From positions 62,001 through 126,000 of the forward strand of contig NZ_BCFL01000033.1 in assembly GCF_002217755.1 (NCBI RefSeq): a DNA stretch of 64,000 nucleotides, given 5' to 3'. The position numbers and the translations under genes were made by a program. Shown piece after piece: positions 49,061 to 56,644 of this stretch. The first letter of the stretch is position 1. Each line of letters starts with the position of its first letter. This DNA comes from Streptomyces hyaluromycini. Its GTDB lineage: Bacteria; Actinomycetota; Actinomycetes; Streptomycetales; Streptomycetaceae. The notes beneath the pieces were generated by a model. The model saw nothing but the letters and a program-made list of their open reading frames with translations. It did not search any database and was not told the DNA's origin.

Positions 49061-50353
49061 ATGAAGCTCCCCGTCCCCGCACTCCTCGTCGGCGCCCTGT
49101 TCCTGGCCGCCGCCTGCGCCCCGCAGACCTCCTCCAACTCCGCTTCCGACAAGGACGACAAGAGCGGCACCCTGCGGGTGTGGCTCTTCCAGGAGGTCGG
49201 CAACGACCCGAAGCAGAAGGTCGTCGACTCGGTCGTCGCCGCCTTCGAGAAGGCGCACACCGGCACCAAGGTCGACGTGGAGTACATCCCGGTCGACACG
49301 CGCGCGCAGCGCGTCAAGGCCGCCTTCAACGACCCGGCCTCGGCCCCCGACGTCATGGAGTACGGCAACACCGACACCGCCGGTTACGTCCACGACGGCG
49401 GACTCCTCGACGTCACCAAGGAGTTCGCGGCCTGGCCCGCGGCCAAGGACACCGACCCGACGGCCAGGCAGTCGGTCACCGTCGCCGGCAAGGTCTACGG
49501 CGCCCCCTTCTACGTCGGCGTCCGCGCCCTCTACTACCGCACGGACGTCTTCAGGGAGCTCGGCCTGAAGCCGCCGACGACCATGGCCGGGCTGGCCTCC
49601 ACCGCTCGTAAGATCCGTGCCGCGAAGCCCGACCTGTACGGCCTGGTCGTCGGCGGCGCCTACACCTACGGCGCGATGCCCTTCATCTGGGCCGACGGCG
49701 GCGAACTGGCCACCGCCGAGGGCGGCTCGTACACCTCGGCGATCGACAGCGCGGCCGCCCAGAAGGGCATCAAGGCGTACACGTCCCTCTTCGGCGACGA
49801 CAACTGCCCGGCCGCCAAGTGCGCGGGCTTCGGCGGCAACGACACGGTCACCGCGTTTGCCGCGGGCAAGGCGGGCATGGCGATCGGGGGCGACTTCAGC
49901 CACGCGGCCGTGGAGGCGGGGAGCGTCAAGGGCAAGTACGCGGTGGTGCCGCTGCCGGGGGCCACGGCCGGCTCGGTCGCACCGGCCTTCGCGGGCGGCA
50001 ACAACATCGGGGTGCTGAAGAGCACGACGCACCGGACGCTGGCCGTCCAGCTGATGGAGGAGCTGACCGCCAAGAAGACGCAGGCGGCGATGTTCGACGC
50101 GATGGGATTTCTGCCGACGTTCAAGGACGTCCGTGACCAGGCGGCCGCCAAGGAGCCGTTCGTGAAGCCGTTCGTGCAGACGCTGGCCGCGGGGACGAAG
50201 TTCGTACCGGCGTCGGCGGGGTGGTCGCAGATCGACTCGTCGCTGGTGCTGCCGACGATGTTCCAGGAGGTCATCAGCGGCAAGAAGAGCGTGGGGGCGG
50301 CTTCGCAGGAGGCGGCGAAGAAGATGGATGACGCGTTTGGCTCCGCCGGATGA
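49061..50353 (+). CDS. Sugar ABC transporter solute-binding lipoprotein
   Basis: A 430-residue extracellular binding protein of the maltose/oligosaccharide group. The signal peptide is KLPVPALLVGALFLAAAC with a weak lipobox at the Cys. The binding fold shows TLRVWLFQEVGND, APDVMEYGNTDTAGYVHDGGLLDVT, YGAPFYVGVRALYYRTDVFRELGL and WADGGELATAEG. Its ligand cannot be read, but the hexosaminidase partner suggests chitobiose or N-acetylglucosamine-containing sugars. ATG 49061 has GGAGGG seven bases before it. The two permease genes overlap it and each other. No ATPase gene is present; Streptomyces transporters often use the shared MsiK ATPase. Confidence 0.92.
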   Translation: MKLPVPALLVGALFLAAACAPQTSSNSASDKDDKSGTLRVWLFQEVGNDPKQKVVDSVVAAFEKAHTGTKVDVEYIPVDTRAQRVKAAFNDPASAPDVMEYGNTDTAGYVHDGGLLDVTKEFAAWPAAKDTDPTARQSVTVAGKVYGAPFYVGVRALYYRTDVFRELGLKPPTTMAGLASTARKIRAAKPDLYGLVVGGAYTYGAMPFIWADGGELATAEGGSYTSAIDSAAAQKGIKAYTSLFGDDNCPAAKCAGFGGNDTVTAFAAGKAGMAIGGDFSHAAVEAGSVKGKYAVVPLPGATAGSVAPAFAGGNNIGVLKSTTHRTLAVQLMEELTAKKTQAAMFDAMGFLPTFKDVRDQAAAKEPFVKPFVQTLAAGTKFVPASAGWSQIDSSLVLPTMFQEVISGKKSVGAASQEAAKKMDDAFGSAG

Positions 50354-51309
50354 CGCCGACCGGGGTGGGGGCGGCGGTGCGTGGGCGAGTGCGGGTGCGT
50401 GGGGGCTTGTCGCGCAGTTCCCCGCGCCCCTATGGGGGCGCTGGATGGGGCCCTTGGCTGTATCTCGCCCCTGCTCTCGTCGTCCTCGGGGGCCTGCTCG
50501 TCTACCCCATCTACCAGCTCGGGCTGATCTCCGTCTTCCGGTACACGCAGGCTCAGGTCAGTGGTGGTGAACCCACCGCCTTCGTGGGGCTGGGCAACTA
50601 CTCGGACGTCTTCTCCGACGACCAGTTCTGGTCGGTGCTGCTGGCCACCGTCGGCTTCGCCGCCGCCTGTGTGGTGTCGACTCTCGCCGTCGGCTGTGCG
50701 CTCGCCGTGCTGCTGACGCGCGTGCGTGCGCTGCCGCGGCTGGCGCTGATGCTGGCCGCGCTGGGGGCGTGGGCGACTCCGGCCGTCACCGGGTCCACGG
50801 TCTGGCTGTTCCTCTTTGACCCGGACTTCGGGCCGGTGAACCGGCTGCTCGGCCTCGGCGACCACTCCTGGACGTACGGGCGCTACTCCGCCTTCTTCCT
50901 GGTCCTGCTCGAAGTGGTCTGGTGCTCCTTCCCGTTCGTCATGGTCACCGTGTACGCCGGGATCCGCGCCGTACCGGCCGAGGTGCTGGAGGCCGCCGCA
51001 CTGGACGGGGCCTCGCAGTGGCGGATCTGGCGGTCGGTGCTGGCGCCGATGCTCCGGCCGATCCTGATGGTCGTCACCATCCAGTCGGTGATCTGGGACT
51101 TCAAGATCTTCACGCAGATCTACGTGATGACCGGCGGGGGCGGGATCGCCGGGCAGAACCTGGTGCTCAACGTGTACGCCTACCAGCAGGCCTTCGCCTC
51201 CTCGCAGTACGGGCTGGGCGCCGCCATCGGTGTCGTCACGCTGCTGGTCCTGCTCGCCGTCACCCTGGTCTACCTGCGGCTGCTGCGCCGGCAGGGGGAG
51301 GAGCTGTGA
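50350..51309 (+). CDS. Sugar ABC transporter permease, MalF/UgpA-like
   Basis: A 319-residue integral membrane permease with about six helices and the EAA loop (PAEVLEAAALDGASQWRIWRSVLAPMLRP). ATG 50350 overlaps the binding-protein stop (ATGA). The first ~35 residues (MTPTGVGAAVRGRVRVRGGLSRSSPRPYGGAGWGPW) are unlike a permease N-terminus: this stretch is a translated dispersed repeat (50401-50431). The real permease begins near LYLAPALVVLGGLLVYP. Translation may start later than shown, but no better start codon with a ribosome site was seen. The next permease overlaps by GTGA. Confidence 0.9.
   Translation: MTPTGVGAAVRGRVRVRGGLSRSSPRPYGGAGWGPWLYLAPALVVLGGLLVYPIYQLGLISVFRYTQAQVSGGEPTAFVGLGNYSDVFSDDQFWSVLLATVGFAAACVVSTLAVGCALAVLLTRVRALPRLALMLAALGAWATPAVTGSTVWLFLFDPDFGPVNRLLGLGDHSWTYGRYSAFFLVLLEVVWCSFPFVMVTVYAGIRAVPAEVLEAAALDGASQWRIWRSVLAPMLRPILMVVTIQSVIWDFKIFTQIYVMTGGGGIAGQNLVLNVYAYQQAFASSQYGLGAAIGVVTLLVLLAVTLVYLRLLRRQGEEL
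50401..50431 (+). repeat. Dispersed repeat, copy 2, inside the permease gene
   Basis: It matches the reverse complement of 45408-45438 at 29 of 31 bases. Here it is in the 5' coding part of the first permease, encoding the unusual LSRSSPRPYGGAG stretch. Such boxes are normally intergenic. Confidence 0.65.
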
Positions 51310-52160
51310 CCGTCGTGAATCTTGTGCGCGGGTTCGGGCGCCGGCCGGGCCGGCTGGCCGCCGAGGGGGCGGCACTGGCGATCGCCGTACTCGTCGCCTT
51401 TCCGCTCTACTGGATGGTGCTGGGCGCCTTCAAACCGGCCGGGGAGATCGAGTCGGACCGGCCCCGGCCGTGGACCCTCGCGCCCTCTGTGGACTCCTTC
51501 CGGCGGGTGTTCGGGCAGCAGGAATTCGGTCGTTACTTCGTCAACAGCCTCGTCGTCGCGGGCAGTGTCGTGGTCGTCTCGGCGCTCGTCGCCTTTCTCG
51601 CCGCGACCGCCGTGACCCGATTCCGGTTCCGCTTCCGGACCACCCTGCTGATCATGTTTCTGGTGGCCCAGATGGTGCCCGTGGAGGCCCTCACCATCCC
51701 CCTCTTCTTCCAGATGCGCGACTTCGGTCTGCTGAACACGCTGGGCTCGCTGATCCTGCCCCACATCGCCTTCTCGCTGCCCTTCGCGATCTGGATGCTG
51801 CGGGGGTTCGTGAAAGGGGTGCCGGAGGCGCTGGAGGAGGCCGCGTACATCGACGGGGCGAGCCGGTCGCGCTTTCTCTGGCAGATCCTTTTCCCGCTCG
51901 TCCTGCCGGGCCTGGTGGCCACGAGCGTGTTTTCCTTCATCTCCGCCTGGAACGACTTCCTCTTCGCCAAGTCCTTCATCATCAGCGACACTTCGCAGTC
52001 GACCCTGCCGATGGCGCTGCTGGTGTTCTTCAAGCCGGACGACCCCGACTGGGGCGGGGTGATGGCGGCGTCCACGGTGATGACGATTCCGGTGCTGGTG
52101 TTCTTCGTACTCGTACAGCGACGCCTGGTCTCGGGACTGGGCGGAGCGGTCAAGGACTGA
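51306..52160 (+). CDS. Sugar ABC transporter permease, MalG/UgpE-like
   Basis: The second membrane permease, 284 residues, about six helices with the EAA loop (VPEALEEAAYIDGASRSRFLWQILFPLVLPG). It begins with the typical short cytoplasmic helix LVRGFGRRPGRLAAEGAALAIAVLVAFPLYWMVLGAFKP. GTG 51306 follows GGAGGAG and overlaps the previous stop. It pairs with the MalF-like protein to form the channel. The hexosaminidase gene starts 13 bases after its stop. Confidence 0.92.
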   Translation: MTVVNLVRGFGRRPGRLAAEGAALAIAVLVAFPLYWMVLGAFKPAGEIESDRPRPWTLAPSVDSFRRVFGQQEFGRYFVNSLVVAGSVVVVSALVAFLAATAVTRFRFRFRTTLLIMFLVAQMVPVEALTIPLFFQMRDFGLLNTLGSLILPHIAFSLPFAIWMLRGFVKGVPEALEEAAYIDGASRSRFLWQILFPLVLPGLVATSVFSFISAWNDFLFAKSFIISDTSQSTLPMALLVFFKPDDPDWGGVMAASTVMTIPVLVFFVLVQRRLVSGLGGAVKD

Positions 52161-52173
52161 GGTGATTTCGGAG

Positions 52174-53796
52174 ATGGATCTGATTCCCGCGCCGCGCAGT
52201 GTCGTCGCCGGTTCCGACGAGGTGCGGCTGACGGCGCACTCACAGCTCTACGCCGGTCCGGGGACGGAGGGCGTCGGCCGCTGGCTGCGCACCGTCCTGT
52301 GGGCGGCGGCCGGTCTGCCGTTGCGCGAGGGACGGGAGCTCGACGACACCGACGGCGACGGCATCGGGCTCTTGCTCGACCCTCGCCTCGGCCCCGAGGA
52401 GTACCGCCTCGTCAGCGATCCGGCCGGCGTCCTCATCGAGGGCGGCAGTGCGGCGGGTGTCTTCTGGGGTGCCCAGACGCTGCGACAACTCCTGGGCCCT
52501 GCCGCGTATCGCAAGGCCGCCGTCGAACTCGACCGCACTTGGGCCGTGCCGCATCTCACGATCGAGGACTCCCCCCGATTCGCCTGGCGCGGCCTCATGC
52601 TCGACGTGGCCCGGCACTTCATGCCGAAGGAAGGCGTCCTGCGCTACCTCGATCTCATGGCGGCGCACAAACTCAACGTCTTCCACTTCCACCTGACGGA
52701 CGACCAGGGCTGGCGCATCCGGATCGAGCGCTACCCCCGGCTCACCGAGGTCGGCTCCTGGCGGACCCGCACGAAATTCGGTCACCGGGCCTCACCGCTG
52801 TGGGAGGAGAAGCCGCACGGCGGCTTCTACACCCAGGACGACATCCGGGAGATCGTCGCCTACGCGGCCGAGCGGCATATCACCGTCGTCCCCGAAATCG
52901 ACGTACCGGGACACTCGCAGGCCGCCATCGCCGCGTATCCGGAACTCGGCAACACCGACGTCATCGACACCACCTCCCTGACCGTCTGGGACTCCTGGGG
53001 GATCTCTCCGAACGTACTCGCCCCCACTGACAACACCCTGCGCTTCTACGAGGGGGTGTTCGAGGAAGTGCTCGGTCTCTTCCCGTCGGAGTTCGTTCAC
53101 ATCGGCGGCGACGAATGCCGCAAGGACCAGTGGCGGGCCTCGCCGGCCGCGCAGGCGCGCATCAAGGAACTCGGGCTCGCCGACGAGGACGAGTTGCAGT
53201 CGTGGTTCATCGGACACTTCGCGAAGTGGCTTTCCGCGCGCGGGCGCCGGCTGATCGGCTGGGACGAGATCCTGGAGGGCGGGATCGCCGAGGGCGCGGC
53301 CGTCTCGTCGTGGCGCGGTTACGGCGGCGGGATCGCGGCCGCGCGGGCCGGACACGACGTCGTCATGTGCCCCGAGCAGCACGTGTACCTGGACCACCGG
53401 CAGGCCGCCGGCGCCGACGAGCCGGTGCCGATCGGATTCGTCCGCACCCTGGAGGACGTGTACCGGTTCGATCCCGTTCCGCCGGGGCTGGACGAGTCTC
53501 AGGCGCGGCGGATCCTCGGCACCCAGGCCAACGTCTGGACCGAGGTGATGGAGGACCACGCGCGCGTGGACTACCAGGCCTTCCCCCGGCTCGCCGCCTT
53601 CGCCGAGGTCGCCTGGAGCACCCTCCCGGCGCCGGGGGAGCGGGACTTCGCCGGCTTCGAGCGCCGTATGGCCGCGCACTACCGGCGGCTCGACGCCCTG
53701 GGGGTCGCCTACCGCCCGCCGGCCGGGCCCCTGCCGTGGCAGCAGCGCCCCGGCGTCCCCGGCCGCCCGATCGACGGCCCGCCCCCGAACCGCTGA
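52174..53796 (+). CDS. Beta-N-acetylhexosaminidase, glycoside hydrolase family 20
   Basis: A 540-residue enzyme that removes terminal beta-N-acetylglucosamine from chitin oligosaccharides and related sugars. The GH20b-like N-terminal domain is residues about 1-135; the TIM-barrel catalytic domain starts near 140 (PRFAWRGLMLDVARHFMPKEGVLRYLDLMAAHKLNVFHFHLTDDQGWRI). The Asp-Glu catalytic pair is in VHIGGDECRKDQW. GWDEILEG and VMCPEQHVYLDH are barrel motifs. No signal peptide, so it acts on imported sugars. ATG 52174 has GAGGTGA eight bases upstream. It closes the transporter operon and points to chitobiose-like substrate. Confidence 0.95.
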   Translation: MDLIPAPRSVVAGSDEVRLTAHSQLYAGPGTEGVGRWLRTVLWAAAGLPLREGRELDDTDGDGIGLLLDPRLGPEEYRLVSDPAGVLIEGGSAAGVFWGAQTLRQLLGPAAYRKAAVELDRTWAVPHLTIEDSPRFAWRGLMLDVARHFMPKEGVLRYLDLMAAHKLNVFHFHLTDDQGWRIRIERYPRLTEVGSWRTRTKFGHRASPLWEEKPHGGFYTQDDIREIVAYAAERHITVVPEIDVPGHSQAAIAAYPELGNTDVIDTTSLTVWDSWGISPNVLAPTDNTLRFYEGVFEEVLGLFPSEFVHIGGDECRKDQWRASPAAQARIKELGLADEDELQSWFIGHFAKWLSARGRRLIGWDEILEGGIAEGAAVSSWRGYGGGIAAARAGHDVVMCPEQHVYLDHRQAAGADEPVPIGFVRTLEDVYRFDPVPPGLDESQARRILGTQANVWTEVMEDHARVDYQAFPRLAAFAEVAWSTLPAPGERDFAGFERRMAAHYRRLDALGVAYRPPAGPLPWQQRPGVPGRPIDGPPPNR

Positions 53797-54083
53797 CCCC
53801 GCCCCGCCCCCTCGCCGGTCCCAGGCCCCGGCGCCTCTCCCCGCTCCGAACGCGTAATGGAAAAAAGACCGCAAGGATCACCGAAGAGTGTCAATCGGTA
53901 CGCATTGGCAATGGTGGAAGAAAACGGACCAAGTCGCCGATGAGGTGGGCGAATGCCTCCTAGCGGACCCGTGCGTTCGAGGCTTGCGAAGATGTGCCAG
54001 AGTTGCCACGTCCGCCCTGTGAGCACGTACCGTACGGCCACACAGGTGGGACCAGGTGGGGCAGCGGGAAGGGGCAGCCGGTT

Positions 54084-54977
54084 TTGACCACGCACGCACC
54101 GCAGGCGGCGCAGTCCGTCACGCTGCCCACGACGCTGAACGAGGCTGTGGCGGCCCTCACCGCCATGCCCGCCGCCGTCCCCGTCGCGGGCGGCACCGAC
54201 CTCATGGCCGCCGTCAACTCCGGACAGCTCAGGCCCGCCGCCCTGGTCGGCCTCGGCCGGATCAGCGAGATCCGCGGCTGGCAGTACCAGGACGGCAACG
54301 CACTGCTCGGCGCCGGCCTCACGCACGCGCGCATGGGCCGCCCCGACTTCGCGGCCCTGATCCCGGCGCTCGCCGCCGCCGCGCGGGCCGCCGGTCCGCC
54401 GCACATCCGCAACGCCGGCACCCTGGGCGGCAACATCGCCACCGCCGCGCCCACCGGCGACGCGCTGCCGGTGCTCGCCGCCCTGGAGGCGACGCTGATC
54501 ATCGCGGGACCGGGCGGATCCCGCCGGGAGATCCCGGTGTCGCACCTGCTGGCCGGCGTGGAGATGCTCCGCGCGGGCGAGCTGATCGGCTTCGTGCGGG
54601 TGCCGCTGCTGCACGCCCCGCAGGTCTTCCTGAAGGCGACCGGCCGCACCGGACCGGGCCGCTCGGTGGCCTCCGTGGCGCTCGTCCTCGACCCCGCGCG
54701 GCGCGGCGTCAGATGCGCCGTCGGCGCCATAGCGCCGATGCCGCTCCGGCCCCTGGACGCCGAGCAGTGGGTGGCCCGGCTGATCGACTGGGACAACGAC
54801 CGCGCGCTCGTCCCGGAGGCGCTGGCCGCCTTCGGCGAGTACGTCGCGGCCGCCTGCATTCCCGACCCGGCCCCCGAGCCGGACGGCTCGGTGCCGTCGC
54901 TTCCGCCCGCCGTACTGCACCTGCGGCGTACCGTCGCCGCGCTGGCCCGACGAGCACTGGGGAGGGCGCTGTCATGA
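54084..54977 (+). CDS. Xanthine dehydrogenase-type FAD-binding subunit
   Basis: The 297-residue FAD subunit of a molybdenum hydroxylase. It has the CO-dehydrogenase/XDH FAD pattern: VPVAGGTDLMAAVNSGQLRPAALVGL (FAD site), HIRNAGTLGGNIATAAPTGDALPVLAALEATL and the C-terminal CO_deh_flav_C domain. TTG 54084 with GGGAAGGGG nine bases before it gives the family length; earlier starts would add 30 non-homologous residues. A weak TTGCCA/TACCGT promoter lies near 54003-54033. It overlaps the next gene by ATGA, so the three subunits form one operon. Confidence 0.92.
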   Translation: MTTHAPQAAQSVTLPTTLNEAVAALTAMPAAVPVAGGTDLMAAVNSGQLRPAALVGLGRISEIRGWQYQDGNALLGAGLTHARMGRPDFAALIPALAAAARAAGPPHIRNAGTLGGNIATAAPTGDALPVLAALEATLIIAGPGGSRREIPVSHLLAGVEMLRAGELIGFVRVPLLHAPQVFLKATGRTGPGRSVASVALVLDPARRGVRCAVGAIAPMPLRPLDAEQWVARLIDWDNDRALVPEALAAFGEYVAAACIPDPAPEPDGSVPSLPPAVLHLRRTVAALARRALGRALS

Positions 54978-56644
54978 CCGACGACCAGCACGGAGAGGGC
55001 GCGCCCGCGAGCGGTGGCGGCCGCTGGAACCCGCTGCCCCAGGGCGACTACGACGACGGCGCGACCGCCTTCGTGAAACTCCCCGAGGGCGGCATCGAGG
55101 CCCTGCTGTCCGCTGACAGCCCCCTGGCCGCGCCCGGACACGGCTATGTGCCGCCGCAGATAACGGCCGCGCCCGGCACCGACACCTGGGGCGCGCCGGC
55201 CGACGACAACCGGTGGCCCGACCCCAACGCGGTCCCCCGGGAACAGCCGGCCGACGACCGGTTCACGTACAACCCGGCTTCGACCCAGCAGTGGACGTAC
55301 GAAGAGCCGCCGCCCGCGCCCGGTCACGATGTGACCGGCCAGTGGTCGATCCCGGTCGCGACCGGCGACGCCCCGGACGAATCGGGCGAGTTCACCACTT
55401 CCGCGCTCATGGAGCAGTGGGGCGGCACGCCGCCGGCGACCCTGCCGGGCGGCGCGTCCGCACCATGGGCGGCGGAGACCCCGGCGTGGGAACACCCCGC
55501 GGGGGCCCCTGGATCGCCCGCTGAGCCCCTCGCGGGCCACGGCGACACTCCGGCCTTCGGCCTCGCCTCCGGAGCCGCCGGTGCGCCACCTGTGGCCGAC
55601 GCGCCGACGGGGAGCGAAGGGGGCGAAGCGGGCGATACCGGCGAACTGCGGGCAATTCGTGAATCGCCTGATGCCGGCGGAGCCGACACGCCCCACGCCG
55701 TCGGCGGACACCCCGCCCACGATCCGCAGGCCGCCGACGGCGAGTCCGCCCCGCACGGGCCGGCCGCACCCGACGGCGAGGGCGTCACGGATGGTGCGGG
55801 CGGGAACCAACACGCCGAAGGCGAAGCCGAGGCGGTCGACGACCACCCCCTCGCCTCCTATGTGCTCCGCGTCAACGGCGCCGACCGCCCCGTCAGCGAC
55901 GCCTGGATCGGCGAGTCCCTCCTGTACGTCCTGCGCGAACGCCTCGGCCTCGCCGGCGCCAAGGACGGCTGCTCGCAAGGCGAGTGCGGCGCCTGCAACG
56001 TCCAGGTCGACGGCCGCCTGGTCGCCTCCTGCCTGGTCCCCGCGGTCACCGCGGCCGGCAGCGAGGTCCGCACGGTCGAGGGCCTGGCCCAGGACGGCCG
56101 GCCCTCGGACGTCCAGCGCGCCCTGGCCCGCTGCGGAGCCGTCCAGTGCGGCTTCTGCGTCCCCGGCATGGCGATGACCGTCCACGACCTGCTGGAAGGC
56201 AACCCGGCCCCCACCGAGCTGGAGACCCGCCAGGCCCTGTGCGGCAACCTCTGCCGCTGCTCCGGCTACCGGGGCGTCCTGGACGCCGTCAACGAGGTCG
56301 TCGCCGAACGCGAGGCACACGCCGCCGCCGACGCTGAGACGGACGGCGACGAGGCCCGTATTCCGCATCAGGCGGGACCGGGCGCCGGCGGCGTCAACGC
56401 GTCGGCGTTCGACTCCCCGGGCACCTTCGGGGCCGGAATCCAGGTCCCGCACGAGCAGTCGTACGACCAGTCGTACGGTGGCAACCAGTCGTTCGGTGGC
56501 AACCAGTCGTTCGGCGGGAACCAGTCCTTCGGCGGCAACCAGACGTTCGGCGGCAACCGCACGTTCGGCGGCAACCAGTCGTTCGACGACCAGAGCCACA
56601 GCTACGACGATCAGTCCTACGGCCCGGACGGAGGCCAGGCGTGA
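54974..56644 (+). CDS. Xanthine dehydrogenase-type 2Fe-2S subunit with disordered N-terminus and GGNQSF repeat tail
   Basis: The electron-transfer subunit of the molybdenum hydroxylase, enlarged to 556 residues (usual 160-200). The 2Fe-2S domains are at about 293-450: CSQGECGACNVQ plus LVASC ligate the plant-type cluster, and CGAVQCGFCVPGM with CGNLCRCSGY the second. The N-terminal ~290 residues are Pro/Gly/Asp/Ala-rich, without a fold or motif. After residue 450 comes a tail with six 18-bp units coding S-F-G-G-N-Q (Ser/Thr/Tyr variants, 500-535) and Asp/Gln-rich ends, a composition like prion-like sequences. Such additions should make the enzyme able to cluster or bind partners. The start ATG overlaps the FAD subunit stop. 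It is a fusion absent from usual XdhC. Confidence 0.93.
   Translation: MTDDQHGEGAPASGGGRWNPLPQGDYDDGATAFVKLPEGGIEALLSADSPLAAPGHGYVPPQITAAPGTDTWGAPADDNRWPDPNAVPREQPADDRFTYNPASTQQWTYEEPPPAPGHDVTGQWSIPVATGDAPDESGEFTTSALMEQWGGTPPATLPGGASAPWAAETPAWEHPAGAPGSPAEPLAGHGDTPAFGLASGAAGAPPVADAPTGSEGGEAGDTGELRAIRESPDAGGADTPHAVGGHPAHDPQAADGESAPHGPAAPDGEGVTDGAGGNQHAEGEAEAVDDHPLASYVLRVNGADRPVSDAWIGESLLYVLRERLGLAGAKDGCSQGECGACNVQVDGRLVASCLVPAVTAAGSEVRTVEGLAQDGRPSDVQRALARCGAVQCGFCVPGMAMTVHDLLEGNPAPTELETRQALCGNLCRCSGYRGVLDAVNEVVAEREAHAAADAETDGDEARIPHQAGPGAGGVNASAFDSPGTFGAGIQVPHEQSYDQSYGGNQSFGGNQSFGGNQSFGGNQTFGGNRTFGGNQSFDDQSHSYDDQSYGPDGGQA
56471..56578 (+). repeat. Six 18-bp tandem units in the iron-sulfur subunit gene
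   Basis: Units such as tcgttcggtggcaaccag code for SFGGNQ; the first has TAC (SYGGNQ), the fifth reads TFGGNR. Third-position changes (ggt/ggc, tcg/tcc/acg) show the repeat is diverging but remains in frame. Confidence 0.9.

Noticed and set aside
53860..53946. 28-codon frame starting atggaaaaaagaccg between hexosaminidase and the FAD subunit
   Set aside because: No ribosome site, no homology I can recall; only the AT-rich start drew attention.
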